From NCBI GenBank assembly GCA_964580465.1, contig CAZOKJ010000019.1:1-44249 (forward strand): a stretch of 44,249 nt of DNA. The letters run 5' to 3'. This DNA is from Taishania sp964580465 (GTDB taxonomy: Bacteria; Bacteroidota; Bacteroidia; Flavobacteriales_D; Crocinitomicaceae). Shown piece by piece: positions 1-8,054 of the stretch (the first letter of the stretch is position 1; each line of letters begins with the position of its first letter). A model generated the notes under the pieces. It saw only the letters and a list, made by a program, of their open reading frames with translations, ran no database searches and was not told the origin of the DNA. The translations under genes were made by a program, and so were the position numbers.

Positions 1-34
1 GAGTGTCCGAAAAGTCTGACACTCTCTTTTTATT
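1..34 (+). terminator. Intrinsic terminator of an upstream gene outside the window
   Basis: A 7-bp stem, GAGTGTC paired with GACACTC, is followed by a T-rich tract on the plus strand. It probably ends a plus-strand gene left of the window. The window edge may cut off extra stem bases. Confidence 0.65.
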
Positions 35-298
35 TTAAGATGTTCAAAAATGAATGAAATGAAGGCGTTGAAAATGAAGTAAAAGGAGTCCTGATAGTAT
101 CATCAGGATGACTTTTGCTGGTATTTGACTTACGAAGTATGCGCCGAAGGTATCACAACGCAGCAGTTTGTCACTTTTTAGTCATCGCCATTTAGTTTAT
201 GGCAAGCAGATATGTTGTTTTAACCACATCTTATAGAAGGTAAATACAACAAAGTGTTTAATAACATTTTCTTCTTTTTTGCATAAAATAAAATAGAG
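35..298. other. Intergenic region with an imperfect hairpin, no gene seen
   Basis: No convincing coding sequence lies here. An imperfect hairpin sits at about 81-116: AAAAG and CTTTT form the outer stem, TCCTGAT and ATCAGGA the inner stem, separated by unpaired triplets. It has no following T-run, so it is not a clear terminator. The rest is AT-rich leader DNA before the panD promoter. Confidence 0.4.
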
Positions 299-299
299 T

Positions 300-329
300 T
301 TTGAATTTCTATTTATTTACCTAACTTTG
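300..329 (+). promoter_or_regulatory. Bacteroidota-type promoter of the panD operon
   Basis: TTTG at about 300-303 and TAACTTTG at 322-329 match the Bacteroidota -33 TTTG and -7 TAnnTTTG elements with about 18 bp between them. The panD ATG lies 16 bp beyond the -7 box, leaving a very short leader. Confidence 0.6.
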
Positions 330-345
330 TGCTGAATTAAAAGAT

Positions 346-696
346 ATGTTAGTACAAGTTGTAAAATCAAAAATACACCGAGTTAGAGTTACTCAAGCCG
401 ATTTAAACTACATTGGTAGCATTACTATTGATGAGGCTTTGATGGAAGCGTCTAATTTAATCGAAGGAGAACGCGTACAAATCGTTAACATCAATAATGG
501 TGAACGTTTTGAAACTTATATCATTAAAGGTGACAGAAATAGCGGAACGATTTGTTTGAATGGTCCAGCTGCTCGTAGAGTAGCTGTAGATGATGTTATC
601 ATCATTATTGGCTATGGATACATGGATTTTGAAGAAGCAAAATCATTCAAGCCTTCGCTGGTTTTTCCCAATGAAAAGACCAATCTTTTGGACTAA
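346..696 (+). CDS. panD: Aspartate 1-decarboxylase precursor
   Basis: Pyruvoyl-dependent enzyme that converts L-aspartate to beta-alanine for pantothenate and coenzyme A synthesis in the cytosol. The 116-residue length is normal for the family. The self-cleavage site is visible as Gly24-Ser25 (YIGSIT); Ser25 becomes the pyruvoyl group. Lys9 and Tyr58, conserved around the active site, are present, as is the NGPAAR motif. The ATG follows a good Bacteroidota promoter. It is first in a plus-strand operon, 6 bp before the flippase-like gene. No panC is in the window. Confidence 0.97.
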   Translation: MLVQVVKSKIHRVRVTQADLNYIGSITIDEALMEASNLIEGERVQIVNINNGERFETYIIKGDRNSGTICLNGPAARRVAVDDVIIIIGYGYMDFEEAKSFKPSLVFPNEKTNLLD

Positions 697-702
697 AATA
701 GC

Positions 703-1740
703 ATGAAACAAACAATCTTAACTCTTATAAAAACAATACTCCCTCTTGGAGTCGGTATTTATTTGTTTTGGTTGTTTTTTTCGAGCATGTCAGAAGAACA
801 TATTCAAAGTTTTAAGAAAGCTATTAGAGAAGCCAACTATTTTTGGGTCTTCTTAGCGATGGTATTGGAGTTTATTTCTCTTTGGTCACGTGCAGAGCGA
901 TGGAAATACATGCTCGAACCAATGGGTTATCAAACGCCTTGGAAAAATCGTTATCACTCATTAATGATTGGCTATTTAGCGAATTATACCTTGCCTAGAG
1001 CAGGAGAACCGACACGCTCTGTCATGCTTTTTAGATCAAATGGAGTGCCTTTTGCAAAATCATTTGGAACCATCATAGCTGAACGTGCTGTTGATGTGTT
1101 AATGCTTGGTTTGGTAACTGGAATTGCTTTAGTAATTGGTTACAACGATTTAATGGTTATTTTATCAGATATTGAAACACAATTCAAATCTACTTCCACT
1201 CAAGAAGAAGGAATCAATATAAAAGCAATTATTTATTTTGTGTTTGCCATTGTTACGCTTGTTGGGTTGACAACATTTTTTATTAATAAAACCTTTAGAA
1301 ACAAACTAACTTCCTTTATTCAAGGGATTTTCAATGGTGTATTTGCTATTTTTAAAACCAAACATCCTTTCGCTTTTATTGCTCATACTTTTCTTATCTG
1401 GATTTGTTGGATACTCATGTTTGTCGTACCGTTTTTCGCCTTAAAAGAGACAGCTAACGTTCCTTTTTCTGGAATGCTCATCGGTTTTATTGTCGGTTCC
1501 ATTGGTATGTCTTTCACGAATGGAGGGATAGGAATTTACCCTTTAATCGTTGGTTTAGTGGTTTCATTTTACTTACAGCAGGACTATCCAACAGAAGCTC
1601 GAGGAATTGGAAATGCCTTAGGAATGATTATTTGGCTTGGAAACACAGCTATAATGATATTGTTAGGTTTAATATCATTAGTTTTATTACCAAAAAAATA
1701 TGGAAAAAACGAAGACACGTCAAGACAATTTAATGAATAA
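703..1740 (+). CDS. Flippase-like integral membrane protein (LPG synthase TM / UPF0104 family)
   Basis: A 345-residue polytopic inner-membrane protein resembling the membrane half of lysylphosphatidylglycerol synthases (PF03706). Several hydrophobic segments are spread along its length. The family hallmarks visible are a conserved patch rich in Leu, Pro, Arg, Ala, Gly and Glu at about residues 105-112 and a Gly-rich TNGGIGIYP segment at about 280. The aminoacyl-transferase half is absent, so aminoacylation is unlikely. Related proteins are usually called putative lipid flippases, but the substrate cannot be read from sequence. It lies between panD and a heptose nucleotidyltransferase, which suggests an envelope-lipid role. 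Confidence 0.85.
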   Translation: MKQTILTLIKTILPLGVGIYLFWLFFSSMSEEHIQSFKKAIREANYFWVFLAMVLEFISLWSRAERWKYMLEPMGYQTPWKNRYHSLMIGYLANYTLPRAGEPTRSVMLFRSNGVPFAKSFGTIIAERAVDVLMLGLVTGIALVIGYNDLMVILSDIETQFKSTSTQEEGINIKAIIYFVFAIVTLVGLTTFFINKTFRNKLTSFIQGIFNGVFAIFKTKHPFAFIAHTFLIWICWILMFVVPFFALKETANVPFSGMLIGFIVGSIGMSFTNGGIGIYPLIVGLVVSFYLQQDYPTEARGIGNALGMIIWLGNTAIMILLGLISLVLLPKKYGKNEDTSRQFNE

Positions 1741-2227
1741 AATTGTTTCATTAGAAGAAGCAATTAGAAGAATGAGTATTTGGAAAAACGCTGGATTGAA
1801 AGTTACTTTCACCAATGGTGTCTTTGATATTTTACACAAAGGTCATGTAACTTATTTAACACAAGCTGCTGACATCGCAAACCGTTTGGTAGTCGGTATC
1901 AATTCAGACGCTTCTGTTAAGCGTTTAGGTAAAGGGGAAGATCGTCCGGTTAACGACCAAGATGCTCGTGCAATGGTTACCGCTGCTTTAAGCGCAGTTG
2001 ATTTAGTGGTAATTTTCGATGAAAACACTCCGTATGAACTAATTAAAAGCTTGCAACCTGACTATGTAGCAAAAGGAAGTGACTACAGTGCAGAACAACG
2101 AGATAATACAGCAAAAGATTACATTGTAGGAGCAGATTTAATGGATGCTAAAGGTGGAAAAGTAATAGCTATTCCATTAGTAGAAGGATTTTCTACAACT
2201 TCAATAATTGAAAAAATCAAACAATAA
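1733..2227 (+). CDS. rfaE2: D-glycero-beta-D-manno-heptose 1-phosphate adenylyltransferase
   Basis: Cytidylyltransferase-like enzyme that transfers AMP from ATP to heptose 1-phosphate, giving ADP-heptose for lipopolysaccharide core. The TNGVFDILHKGHVTYL segment near residue 27 carries the HxGH nucleotide-binding motif. It is a stand-alone C-terminal half of the fused HldE of enterics, with no kinase domain. The frame is open from an ATG at 1,700, but the ATG at 1,733 overlaps the upstream stop codon by 8 bp and gives the usual family N-terminus, so 1,733 is preferred. The stop overlaps the next ATG by one base, indicating translational coupling. Confidence 0.93.
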   Translation: MNKIVSLEEAIRRMSIWKNAGLKVTFTNGVFDILHKGHVTYLTQAADIANRLVVGINSDASVKRLGKGEDRPVNDQDARAMVTAALSAVDLVVIFDENTPYELIKSLQPDYVAKGSDYSAEQRDNTAKDYIVGADLMDAKGGKVIAIPLVEGFSTTSIIEKIKQ

Positions 2228-2682
2228 TGCTCCCAAAGCGATTTAATATTCGCGTATATGGTTTGTTGATTCGTGATGATAAAGAAATTCTTATCACGGA
2301 CGAATGTCGTTATGGACAATTTTTCACAAAATTCCCAGGAGGAGGACTGGAATATGGAGAAAGTATTCACGATTGCTTAAAACGTGAATTTCAAGAAGAA
2401 CTCGGCATAGAAATTTCTATTCATTCTTTGTATTATTTAACCGATTTCTTTGTTCAATCTGCCTTCGTTCCAGAAGATCAAATCATCAGTATTTACTATT
2501 TAATTGATTATTCTCTTAAAAATCAATTAAATTTTGCGAAATATAATATTCCTTTCTCTGAAGAAATTGAGCGATTTCGATGGATGCCATTAAAGAATCT
2601 AGATGAAAACAAGTTCACTTTTCCAATTGACAAGCACGTGGTAGAACTACTTAAGGGGAAGTTTGAAACCTACGTTCAGTGA
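2227..2682 (+). CDS. NUDIX hydrolase
   Basis: A 151-residue single-domain protein with a complete Nudix box at about residues 38-60: Gly, the E-x7-RE-x2-EE-x-G core (REFQEELGI) and flanking hydrophobics. Nudix enzymes cleave nucleoside diphosphates linked to another group; the substrate here is unknown. It is the last gene of the panD operon, with its start overlapping the rfaE2 stop by one base. A role in removing or recycling nucleotide-sugar or coenzyme-A-related products would fit, but that is inference from position. Confidence 0.88.
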   Translation: MLPKRFNIRVYGLLIRDDKEILITDECRYGQFFTKFPGGGLEYGESIHDCLKREFQEELGIEISIHSLYYLTDFFVQSAFVPEDQIISIYYLIDYSLKNQLNFAKYNIPFSEEIERFRWMPLKNLDENKFTFPIDKHVVELLKGKFETYVQ

Positions 2683-2726
2683 TTGAAATTTTATTCAAAA
2701 CCTATACAAAAAAGAGTAAATGAAAT

Positions 2727-2769
2727 AAAAAAAGCCATTGACCAAGGTTATAAACCATTCATCAATGGC
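2727..2769 (-). terminator. Intrinsic terminator of the 3-hydroxyacyl-CoA dehydrogenase gene
   Basis: An 8-bp perfect stem, GCCATTGA with TCAATGGC, encloses a small inner GGTT/AACC stem. On the minus strand it is followed by seven Ts, starting 8 bp after the dehydrogenase stop. On the plus strand the tail is poor in T, so it ends mainly the minus-strand transcript. Confidence 0.65.
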
Positions 2770-2776
2770 ATAAATA

Positions 2777-3916
2777 TTATCCCTTCACCAATCGTTTCAA
2801 CAAAGGGCAAGGTCTATATCTATCTTCGCCATATTCTTCAAATAGCTCTGTTAACTTCTCCAACACCCATGGATAAGATTTTTCTTCTGCCCAAGCGAGC
2901 AATCCTTTTGGGTAATTAACACCATTTGTCATTGCTAAATCAATAGCTTCCTTGGAAGCGATATTTAAAAACAATGCGTCAAAAGCTTCGTTCATCAGCA
3001 TTACCAATATGCGATCTACAATTTTTTGACCTAAAACAGGATCTTTTGTAGGCACAGGCATAACAGCTCCCTCAGCGTAATCATAATAACCACGCCCCGA
3101 TTTTCGACCTAAGAAACCAGCTTCAAAATGTCTTTTCTGCGTAAACGAAGGTTTAAAACGAGGATCATAATAGAATGCTGTAAAAACAGATTCCGTTACC
3201 ATATAATTAACATCATTCCCAATGTAGTCCATGAGAGTAAAAGGCCCCATTCGGAAGCCTGCCAATTCCGTCATAGCCCAGTCAATCGTTGCAAAATCAG
3301 CGATTCCTTCTTCGTAAATTCGCAATGCTTCCCCATAAAATGGACGAGCAACACGATTAACAATGAACCCTGGAGTGTCTTTACACACTACAGTTACTTT
3401 TTTCCAGCTATCGATTAATGTTTTTGCTTGTTGAAGCACGAATTCAGAAGTTTGAACTGCGGGAATAATTTCCACTAAAGGCATTAATGGCGCAGGATTA
3501 AAGAAGTGTATACCAATAATGCGAGAAGGGTTTTTTAACACAGAACCAATAGAAGCAATTGGCAAAGAAGAGGTATTCGATGCTAAAATACAATCATCTG
3601 ATACAACAGCTTCTAATTCTTTAAAAACACTATGTTTTACGGCAATATTCTCAACAATTGCTTCAATAACAATACCACATTCTTTAAAATCAGAAATTGA
3701 AGTTGAATAAGTAAAACGATTTTGCACTTCTGTAGCATTATCAATCGTCATCTTACCCTTTTCCACCATGCGATCCAACACTTTATGTAAGTTTGCTTGA
3801 GCTTTATCTAAAACCTCTTGATTTAAGTCAACCAAAACAACTAAATGTCCAGCCTGTGCTGCTACCTGTGCAATGCCAGCACCCATTGTGCCAGCTCCTA
3901 ATACTCCAACTTTCAT
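2777..3916 (-). CDS. 3-hydroxyacyl-CoA dehydrogenase
   Basis: NAD-dependent enzyme that interconverts 3-hydroxyacyl-CoA and 3-ketoacyl-CoA, as in beta-oxidation or butanoate metabolism. From the ATG at 3,916 it has 379 residues. The N-terminus begins directly with a Rossmann fold (GAGTMGAGIA), and NTSSLPI and GIHFFNPAP are typical family blocks at about 115-145. One 3HCDH C-terminal domain follows at about 180-280 and a second, shorter helical copy at about 295-370, like PaaH-type proteins. The frame extends 11 codons upstream only to a TTG, so the ATG at the Rossmann fold is chosen. It is transcribed alone. Confidence 0.93.
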   Translation of the reverse strand: MKVGVLGAGTMGAGIAQVAAQAGHLVVLVDLNQEVLDKAQANLHKVLDRMVEKGKMTIDNATEVQNRFTYSTSISDFKECGIVIEAIVENIAVKHSVFKELEAVVSDDCILASNTSSLPIASIGSVLKNPSRIIGIHFFNPAPLMPLVEIIPAVQTSEFVLQQAKTLIDSWKKVTVVCKDTPGFIVNRVARPFYGEALRIYEEGIADFATIDWAMTELAGFRMGPFTLMDYIGNDVNYMVTESVFTAFYYDPRFKPSFTQKRHFEAGFLGRKSGRGYYDYAEGAVMPVPTKDPVLGQKIVDRILVMLMNEAFDALFLNIASKEAIDLAMTNGVNYPKGLLAWAEEKSYPWVLEKLTELFEEYGEDRYRPCPLLKRLVKG

Positions 3917-4174
3917 TTTAACATCTATTTTGTGGGTATAAAAATACAAAAAATGGTTGATTATGTAACCTCTATCTAATTAATACAAATGCGGCCCACG
4001 CATAAGGGGTATCTAGATATATTTTTTTCATATAATTCTGAGCCTCTATGTAATTTGTGTAAACCGAATTTGTTTTAAAGAGTCTTGTCCCATTTTGAAA
4101 TAAGTTGATAACATATAGACTTATTAAGAAAAGCAAGAGAAACAATGGGAGAAACAAAAATAAAAAAAGATTAA
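3917..4174. other. Intergenic region upstream of the dehydrogenase, no firm gene
   Basis: AT-rich DNA holding the dehydrogenase promoter region. A 61-codon minus-strand frame at 3,972-4,157 has only a TTG start, a hydrophobic beginning and no recognisable domain. I regard it as chance or decayed sequence next to the transposase remnant. Confidence 0.4.
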
Positions 4175-4264
4175 ATGACCTATAGAAGGACTAAAAAGAT
4201 TTATGGCATTCGAGGAAAAAACATCATTTTGAATTGGTTAAAAAAAATTGATGATTCTGGCTAA
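4175..4264 (+). pseudogene. IS3-family transposase OrfA fragment (helix-turn-helix part)
   Basis: A 29-codon open stretch encodes YGIRGKN followed by ILNWLKK, closely resembling the helix-turn-helix recognition segment of IS3-family OrfA proteins of Bacteroidota (typically YGI-GK-T---WLKK). The N-terminal helix and everything after the helix-turn-helix are missing. I see no OrfB and no terminal inverted repeats. It reads as a decayed insertion-sequence scrap. The match is only about 20 residues, so the identification is moderate. Confidence 0.5.
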
Positions 4265-4284
4265 AAAAACCTAATTGAACATAA

Positions 4285-4315
4285 AAAACCGATGAAGAAA
4301 ATCTCCATCGGTTTA
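4285..4315 (-). terminator. Intrinsic terminator of the serine protease gene
   Basis: A 9-bp perfect stem, AAACCGATG with CATCGGTTT, encloses an 11-nt loop that can itself form a 3-bp stem. It lies about 55 bp after the protease stop and has a T-run on the minus strand. Confidence 0.65.
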
Positions 4316-4369
4316 ATTAAATTTTATTAAAATTGACAACCCCTTTTTAGAAAACTGACTATATTGGGT

Positions 4370-6028
4370 TTATTGAAATTTAATATTTAATTGCTCAAGG
4401 ATGTAGAACGCTGGAGCAGCAAATGATATCCCTTCAGTGTTTTTGCCAATTAATTTAGAAGTAATCACTCCGTGTAATTTTCCTGTTTTTGAATCAAACA
4501 ATGGTCCACCGCTGTTACCAGGAGAAACGCTCATGTTTAACTGTAAGATTTTTTTACCCTCAACATCTCTTTCATTGGATAATATTCCACTTGCCACAGA
4601 ACTTCCAAGTTGAATTGAAATAGGTGTTCCAACAGTTGTTACTTCCATAAAATTCTCGTATTCTTTTTCTTTTGAAACTTCAAAACATTTTTCAAAAGGA
4701 GCATTTATTTTAATTAAAACGATGTCATGAATAGGGTCGCTGCTAATAACCGTTCCCTCTTCTTCTGTACCATTTGGCAGAATCACAGTGAATTTTTTAA
4801 AATCATTTACTTGATCACCTGCAACAACATGATAATTAGTTAAGATATAACCATCAGTAGAGATCGCAAACCCTGAACCGTGACCTTTGTTATCTTTTAA
4901 CTTAATAGAAACTGCTGCTTTCAAAGCATCTTTAGTATTCGTTACATAATTAGAAACAGATGGTTTAGTGATGGTTACTTGTTGGTTTTTAGTAACCATG
5001 ATGTTTTTGCCAATCTTAATATTGTTATCAAATTCATCTAATTCATATAATTTTAAAAATGAATTTGTTACTGCATTTTGAAAAGCTGTTCTAAGATCAT
5101 TATCTCTTTCATCTGTTTTAAGGTACCATCTCTTAAACGCAAATTCATCAGAAAATTCACTCACACGAACAGAGTCTAACGTTTGTCCATAAACATTTTT
5201 AATTTTCCAATCTATATCAAATTTTACTCTAAACAAAGTTTTATTTGATGCAGAATTAAATGCGTTGTACATCTTTCCACCAACAATAGTAGACTCCAAC
5301 CCCATTATTTTTTGATTGTTTTTTAAGATAATGCCTGTTGTGTCGATGTATCCTGTTGAAATTAACAAATTAAACATATCACCTGAGAAGTAGCTATCAT
5401 CATAATTGACTTTGCTATCATCAATTAAATCTATGTTTGCAGAATTATAACTATTTTTTTTAGCCTTTTTTTGCTCTAATTTATATGCTTTATCCTCAGC
5501 TTTTTGATATTCTTCTGATAAATCTCCTTTTTTATAATTTACAACAAAGTATTTTAAATCATTTTTAATGTCATTAATTTTAATTTTTGTTGCAAAATAT
5601 TTAATGTCTTTTTCATCCTTTAATTTTTTAGGGTCAGTATATGGTGATCTGAACACATTATCCGAAGCGTATTTATAAAATTTTGCTTGAGAAGAAAAAG
5701 CGCTCATTAAAGAATAACCAAATGTTGGTATAGCAAATATACAATCGATAGGCATAGTTACATACCATCCTGTAGCTCTACCTGAAGGTCTTAAAACATG
5801 GTATTGAGTACGAATAGGCGTAACAATTTTAACTTGTTTAAACCCGCTTTTTTCTACTTTGTTCACAGTGCCTTTACCTCTGCCAATTAATTCATCATCC
5901 AAATAAATTTTCGCATCAGATTCTTCAGATTTTATGTTGACCGTCTTTTGTTTTTTCGAGACAAAGAGTGCTGAACAAGAACTAAGCGTTACACCTAATA
6001 AAATAATAGTAAAAAGTTTTTTAATCAT
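4370..6028 (-). CDS. Trypsin-like (S1C) serine protease lipoprotein
   Basis: Predicted lipoprotein of 552 residues: after the ATG near 6,028 the signal ends in lipobox LSSC. A PEGA-like beta segment follows (about residues 28-80: DAKIYLDDELIGRGKG), then a hydrophobic stretch, a Lys-rich region (150-200) and a middle part I do not recognise. The C-terminal 160 residues are a DegP-like chymotrypsin fold with the full triad: His400 in NYHVV, Asp435 in HDIVLI, Ser506 in GNSGGP. No PDZ domain follows, unlike DegP. The frame extends 18 codons upstream, but that start would bury the signal peptide. It lies between two transposase remnants, which suggests mobility. Confidence 0.87.
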   Translation of the reverse strand: MIKKLFTIILLGVTLSSCSALFVSKKQKTVNIKSEESDAKIYLDDELIGRGKGTVNKVEKSGFKQVKIVTPIRTQYHVLRPSGRATGWYVTMPIDCIFAIPTFGYSLMSAFSSQAKFYKYASDNVFRSPYTDPKKLKDEKDIKYFATKIKINDIKNDLKYFVVNYKKGDLSEEYQKAEDKAYKLEQKKAKKNSYNSANIDLIDDSKVNYDDSYFSGDMFNLLISTGYIDTTGIILKNNQKIMGLESTIVGGKMYNAFNSASNKTLFRVKFDIDWKIKNVYGQTLDSVRVSEFSDEFAFKRWYLKTDERDNDLRTAFQNAVTNSFLKLYELDEFDNNIKIGKNIMVTKNQQVTITKPSVSNYVTNTKDALKAAVSIKLKDNKGHGSGFAISTDGYILTNYHVVAGDQVNDFKKFTVILPNGTEEEGTVISSDPIHDIVLIKINAPFEKCFEVSKEKEYENFMEVTTVGTPISIQLGSSVASGILSNERDVEGKKILQLNMSVSPGNSGGPLFDSKTGKLHGVITSKLIGKNTEGISFAAPAFYILEQLNIKFQ

Positions 6029-6094
6029 AGTAAAAATTTTTTTTTTCAAAGGTAATAAAATAAATTGAATCGTCGCTTTCATACCACAAAATTT

Positions 6095-6120
6095 GTAAAC
6101 CGTAAATAGATTACGTTTAC
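6095..6120. repeat. Inverted repeat upstream of the protease gene
   Basis: GTAAAC-CGTAA and TTACG-TTTAC form a 10-bp stem with one unpaired C and a short AT loop. It sits about 65 bp upstream of the protease start and just before the IS1595 remnant, so it may be an operator or a worn element end. Confidence 0.4.
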
Positions 6121-6139
6121 CTATTCGATTTTTGTTTAC

Positions 6140-6466
6140 TGGTTAAAGTCTAAGTGGCAATGGCAATGTTCGAATTGTAGATTTAGGACAACGCTTCGCA
6201 GTGGAACGATAATGGAAAATTCGAACCTCCCCATTATGACTTGGTATCTATGCATGGCACTTATGAGTTTTAGTAAAAAAGGTATTTCTGCATTATAGAT
6301 GCAACGTATTCGAACAGCAATGGGGAGAAGAGATGATAGATATAATTTAGAGGGTTTTATAGAAATGGATGAAGGATATTTTTCTACCGCAACCCCATCC
6401 ACTACCCAATTGAAGAGAGGGCGTGGTAGACAGGCAAAAGGAAAAGTAGCTGTAATTGATAATTAA
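6140..6466 (+). pseudogene. IS1595-family (ISXO2-like) transposase remnant
   Basis: A 109-codon plus-strand frame reads as the middle of an ISXO2-like transposase: W-Q-W-x-C-x-x-C zinc-ribbon end, RTTLRSGTIMENSNLP, TWYLCMALMSFSKKGISAL, then an in-frame TAG, then MQRIRTAMG, and the start of the DDE domain (IEMDEGYFST) followed by KRGRGRQAKG. The TAG and an internal deletion between MQR and the RIRTAM block inactivate it, and the rest of the DDE domain is missing. Coding potential on the opposite strand (6,136-6,402) is a shadow of this remnant. Confidence 0.82.
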
Positions 6467-6656
6467 TGGTATAATTGCGACGATTCAAAAAAATAATTAC
6501 ACAAATATAGTGTATTTTTAAACATTTACAATAAAATTTAACCTGTAAATACTTTTGTTTTTAAAAGCAAGCAAGCTAATTCCAACAAAAAAAACAAGAT
6601 TTCGTAGAATTAAACTTTAAAATCTGTATCTTTACACTCGCAACGAAAGAAAGATC
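6467..6656 (+). promoter_or_regulatory. pyrH leader with a -7-like box
   Basis: No gene is seen here. TATCTTTA at about 6,627-6,634 matches the Bacteroidota -7 consensus at seven of eight positions, 23 bp before the pyrH ATG. No good TTTG element is found at the expected spacing. Confidence 0.4.
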
Positions 6657-7364
6657 ATGAAATACAAAAGAATCCTATTAAAATTAAGTGGCGAGTCCTT
6701 GATGGGGAACAAGCAATTTGGAATTGATAACAACCGATTAAGCGATTACGCTACAGAAATTAAAGAGATTTGTGATTTAGGAGTTGAAGTAGCTATTGTT
6801 ATTGGAGGAGGGAATATCTTTAGAGGCGTACAAGCCGAAGAAGGTGGAATGGACCGTACGCATGGTGATTACATGGGAATGTTGGCAACAATGATTAACT
6901 CCATGGCCTTGCAAGCAGCTTTGGAAGCAAAAGGTGTTGAGACACGTTTACAATCAGCTATTGAAATGAAAGAAATTGCAGAACCTTACATTCGTAGAAG
7001 AGCCGTTCGTCACCTTGAAAGAGGTCGTGTCGTGATTTTTGGTTCTGGTACAGGTAATCCTTATTTCACAACAGATTCTGCTGCTTCTTTGCGTGCGATA
7101 GAAATCGAAGCCGATGTCATTTTAAAAGGCACACGTGTTGATGGTATTTATACAGCAGACCCAGAAAAAGATCCTACTGCAACCAAATACGACGAAATTA
7201 CATTTGAAGCAGTGTATTCAAAAGGTTTAAAAGTAATGGACATGACTGCTTTTACATTGTGTATGGAAAATGATTTGCCAATTATTGTTTTCGATATGGA
7301 CACAGTTGGCAACCTTAAAAAGGTAATGGCAGGAGAAAAAGTTGGTACAATTGTTCGCAACTAA
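6657..7364 (+). CDS. pyrH: UMP kinase
   Basis: Phosphorylates UMP to UDP with ATP, a cytosolic hexamer in pyrimidine nucleotide synthesis. The 235-residue length is standard. The amino-acid-kinase fold is marked by KLSGESLMG at residues 7-15, GGGNIFRG near 47, GTGNPYFTTD near 125 and a DGIYTADPEKDP substrate region near 160. It starts at the only sensible ATG. The next gene, frr, follows after 30 bp, the common bacterial pyrH-frr pairing. Confidence 0.98.
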   Translation: MKYKRILLKLSGESLMGNKQFGIDNNRLSDYATEIKEICDLGVEVAIVIGGGNIFRGVQAEEGGMDRTHGDYMGMLATMINSMALQAALEAKGVETRLQSAIEMKEIAEPYIRRRAVRHLERGRVVIFGSGTGNPYFTTDSAASLRAIEIEADVILKGTRVDGIYTADPEKDPTATKYDEITFEAVYSKGLKVMDMTAFTLCMENDLPIIVFDMDTVGNLKKVMAGEKVGTIVRN

Positions 7365-7394
7365 TCGATATATTTAATTTAAAAAAGGATAGTA

Positions 7395-7958
7395 ATGACT
7401 GAAGAATTAAATGACATTTACAAAGAATTTAAAAATTCAAATAATAAAACAATAGCTCACTTAGAGAATGAGCTGATTAAAGTTAGAGCAGGAAAAGCAT
7501 CTGCATCAATGTTACATGGTGTAATGGTTGATTATTACGGATCGCCAACTCCTCTACAACAAGTAGCCAACGTTAGTACAATGGATGCTCGAACTATTTC
7601 TGTTCAACCTTGGGAAAAGTCCATGTTAAACGAAATAGCAAAAGGAATCATGAACGCTAACTTAGGCTTGAATCCTCAAAACAATGGTGATGTTATCCTT
7701 ATTGCTGTGCCACCTTTAACAGAAGAACGTCGTAAAGACTTAGTTAAGAAGGCTAAAGCTGAGGGTGAACATGCAAAAGTTGGTATTAGAAATAACCGTA
7801 AAGATGCGCTTGACTTCGTGAAGGAACTTAAAAACGATGGTTTATCTGAAGACTTACAAAAAGATGCAGAATCACAAATTCAAACCATCACCGACTCTTA
7901 TGTTAAGAAGATTGATGAATTAATCGAATTGAAGGAAAAAGATATCATGACAATCTAA
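7395..7958 (+). CDS. frr: Ribosome recycling factor
   Basis: Splits post-termination ribosomes together with EF-G. The 187-residue protein has the family's usual length, with the conserved RAGKAS motif at about 30-36, the YYGSPTPLQQVANVS block at about 46-60 and the EERRKDLVKKAK segment at about 115. The ATG is preceded by an AGGA-like purine run. It is co-transcribed with pyrH and ends at a strong terminator. Confidence 0.98.
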   Translation: MTEELNDIYKEFKNSNNKTIAHLENELIKVRAGKASASMLHGVMVDYYGSPTPLQQVANVSTMDARTISVQPWEKSMLNEIAKGIMNANLGLNPQNNGDVILIAVPPLTEERRKDLVKKAKAEGEHAKVGIRNNRKDALDFVKELKNDGLSEDLQKDAESQIQTITDSYVKKIDELIELKEKDIMTI

Positions 7959-7979
7959 AAAGTCAATCATATTAAAAAC

Positions 7980-8010
7980 AAGGGCATTCATTTTTGGCGA
8001 ATGCCCTTTT
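7980..8010 (+). terminator. Intrinsic terminator of pyrH-frr
   Basis: AAGGGCATTC pairs with GAATGCCCTT, a 10-bp stem with a 9-nt loop followed by TTTT, 21 bp after the frr stop. The symmetric A and T tracts could also serve the convergent ABC transporter transcript. Confidence 0.85.
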
Positions 8011-8054
8011 CATTTGTATAAAAGCGATAAGATGAATTGAAAAAATATTCCTAA

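Noticed and set aside
2683..2919. 78-codon plus-strand frame with a TTG start after the NUDIX gene
   Set aside because: It runs through the dehydrogenase terminator and then over the antisense of the dehydrogenase gene; no domain and poor composition.
3972..4157. 61-codon minus-strand frame with a hydrophobic start
   Set aside because: The start is TTG, there is no recognisable family, and it lies in a decayed intergenic region.
6136..6402. 88-codon minus-strand frame
   Set aside because: It is antisense to the IS1595-like transposase relic, whose plus-strand reading is clearly homologous.
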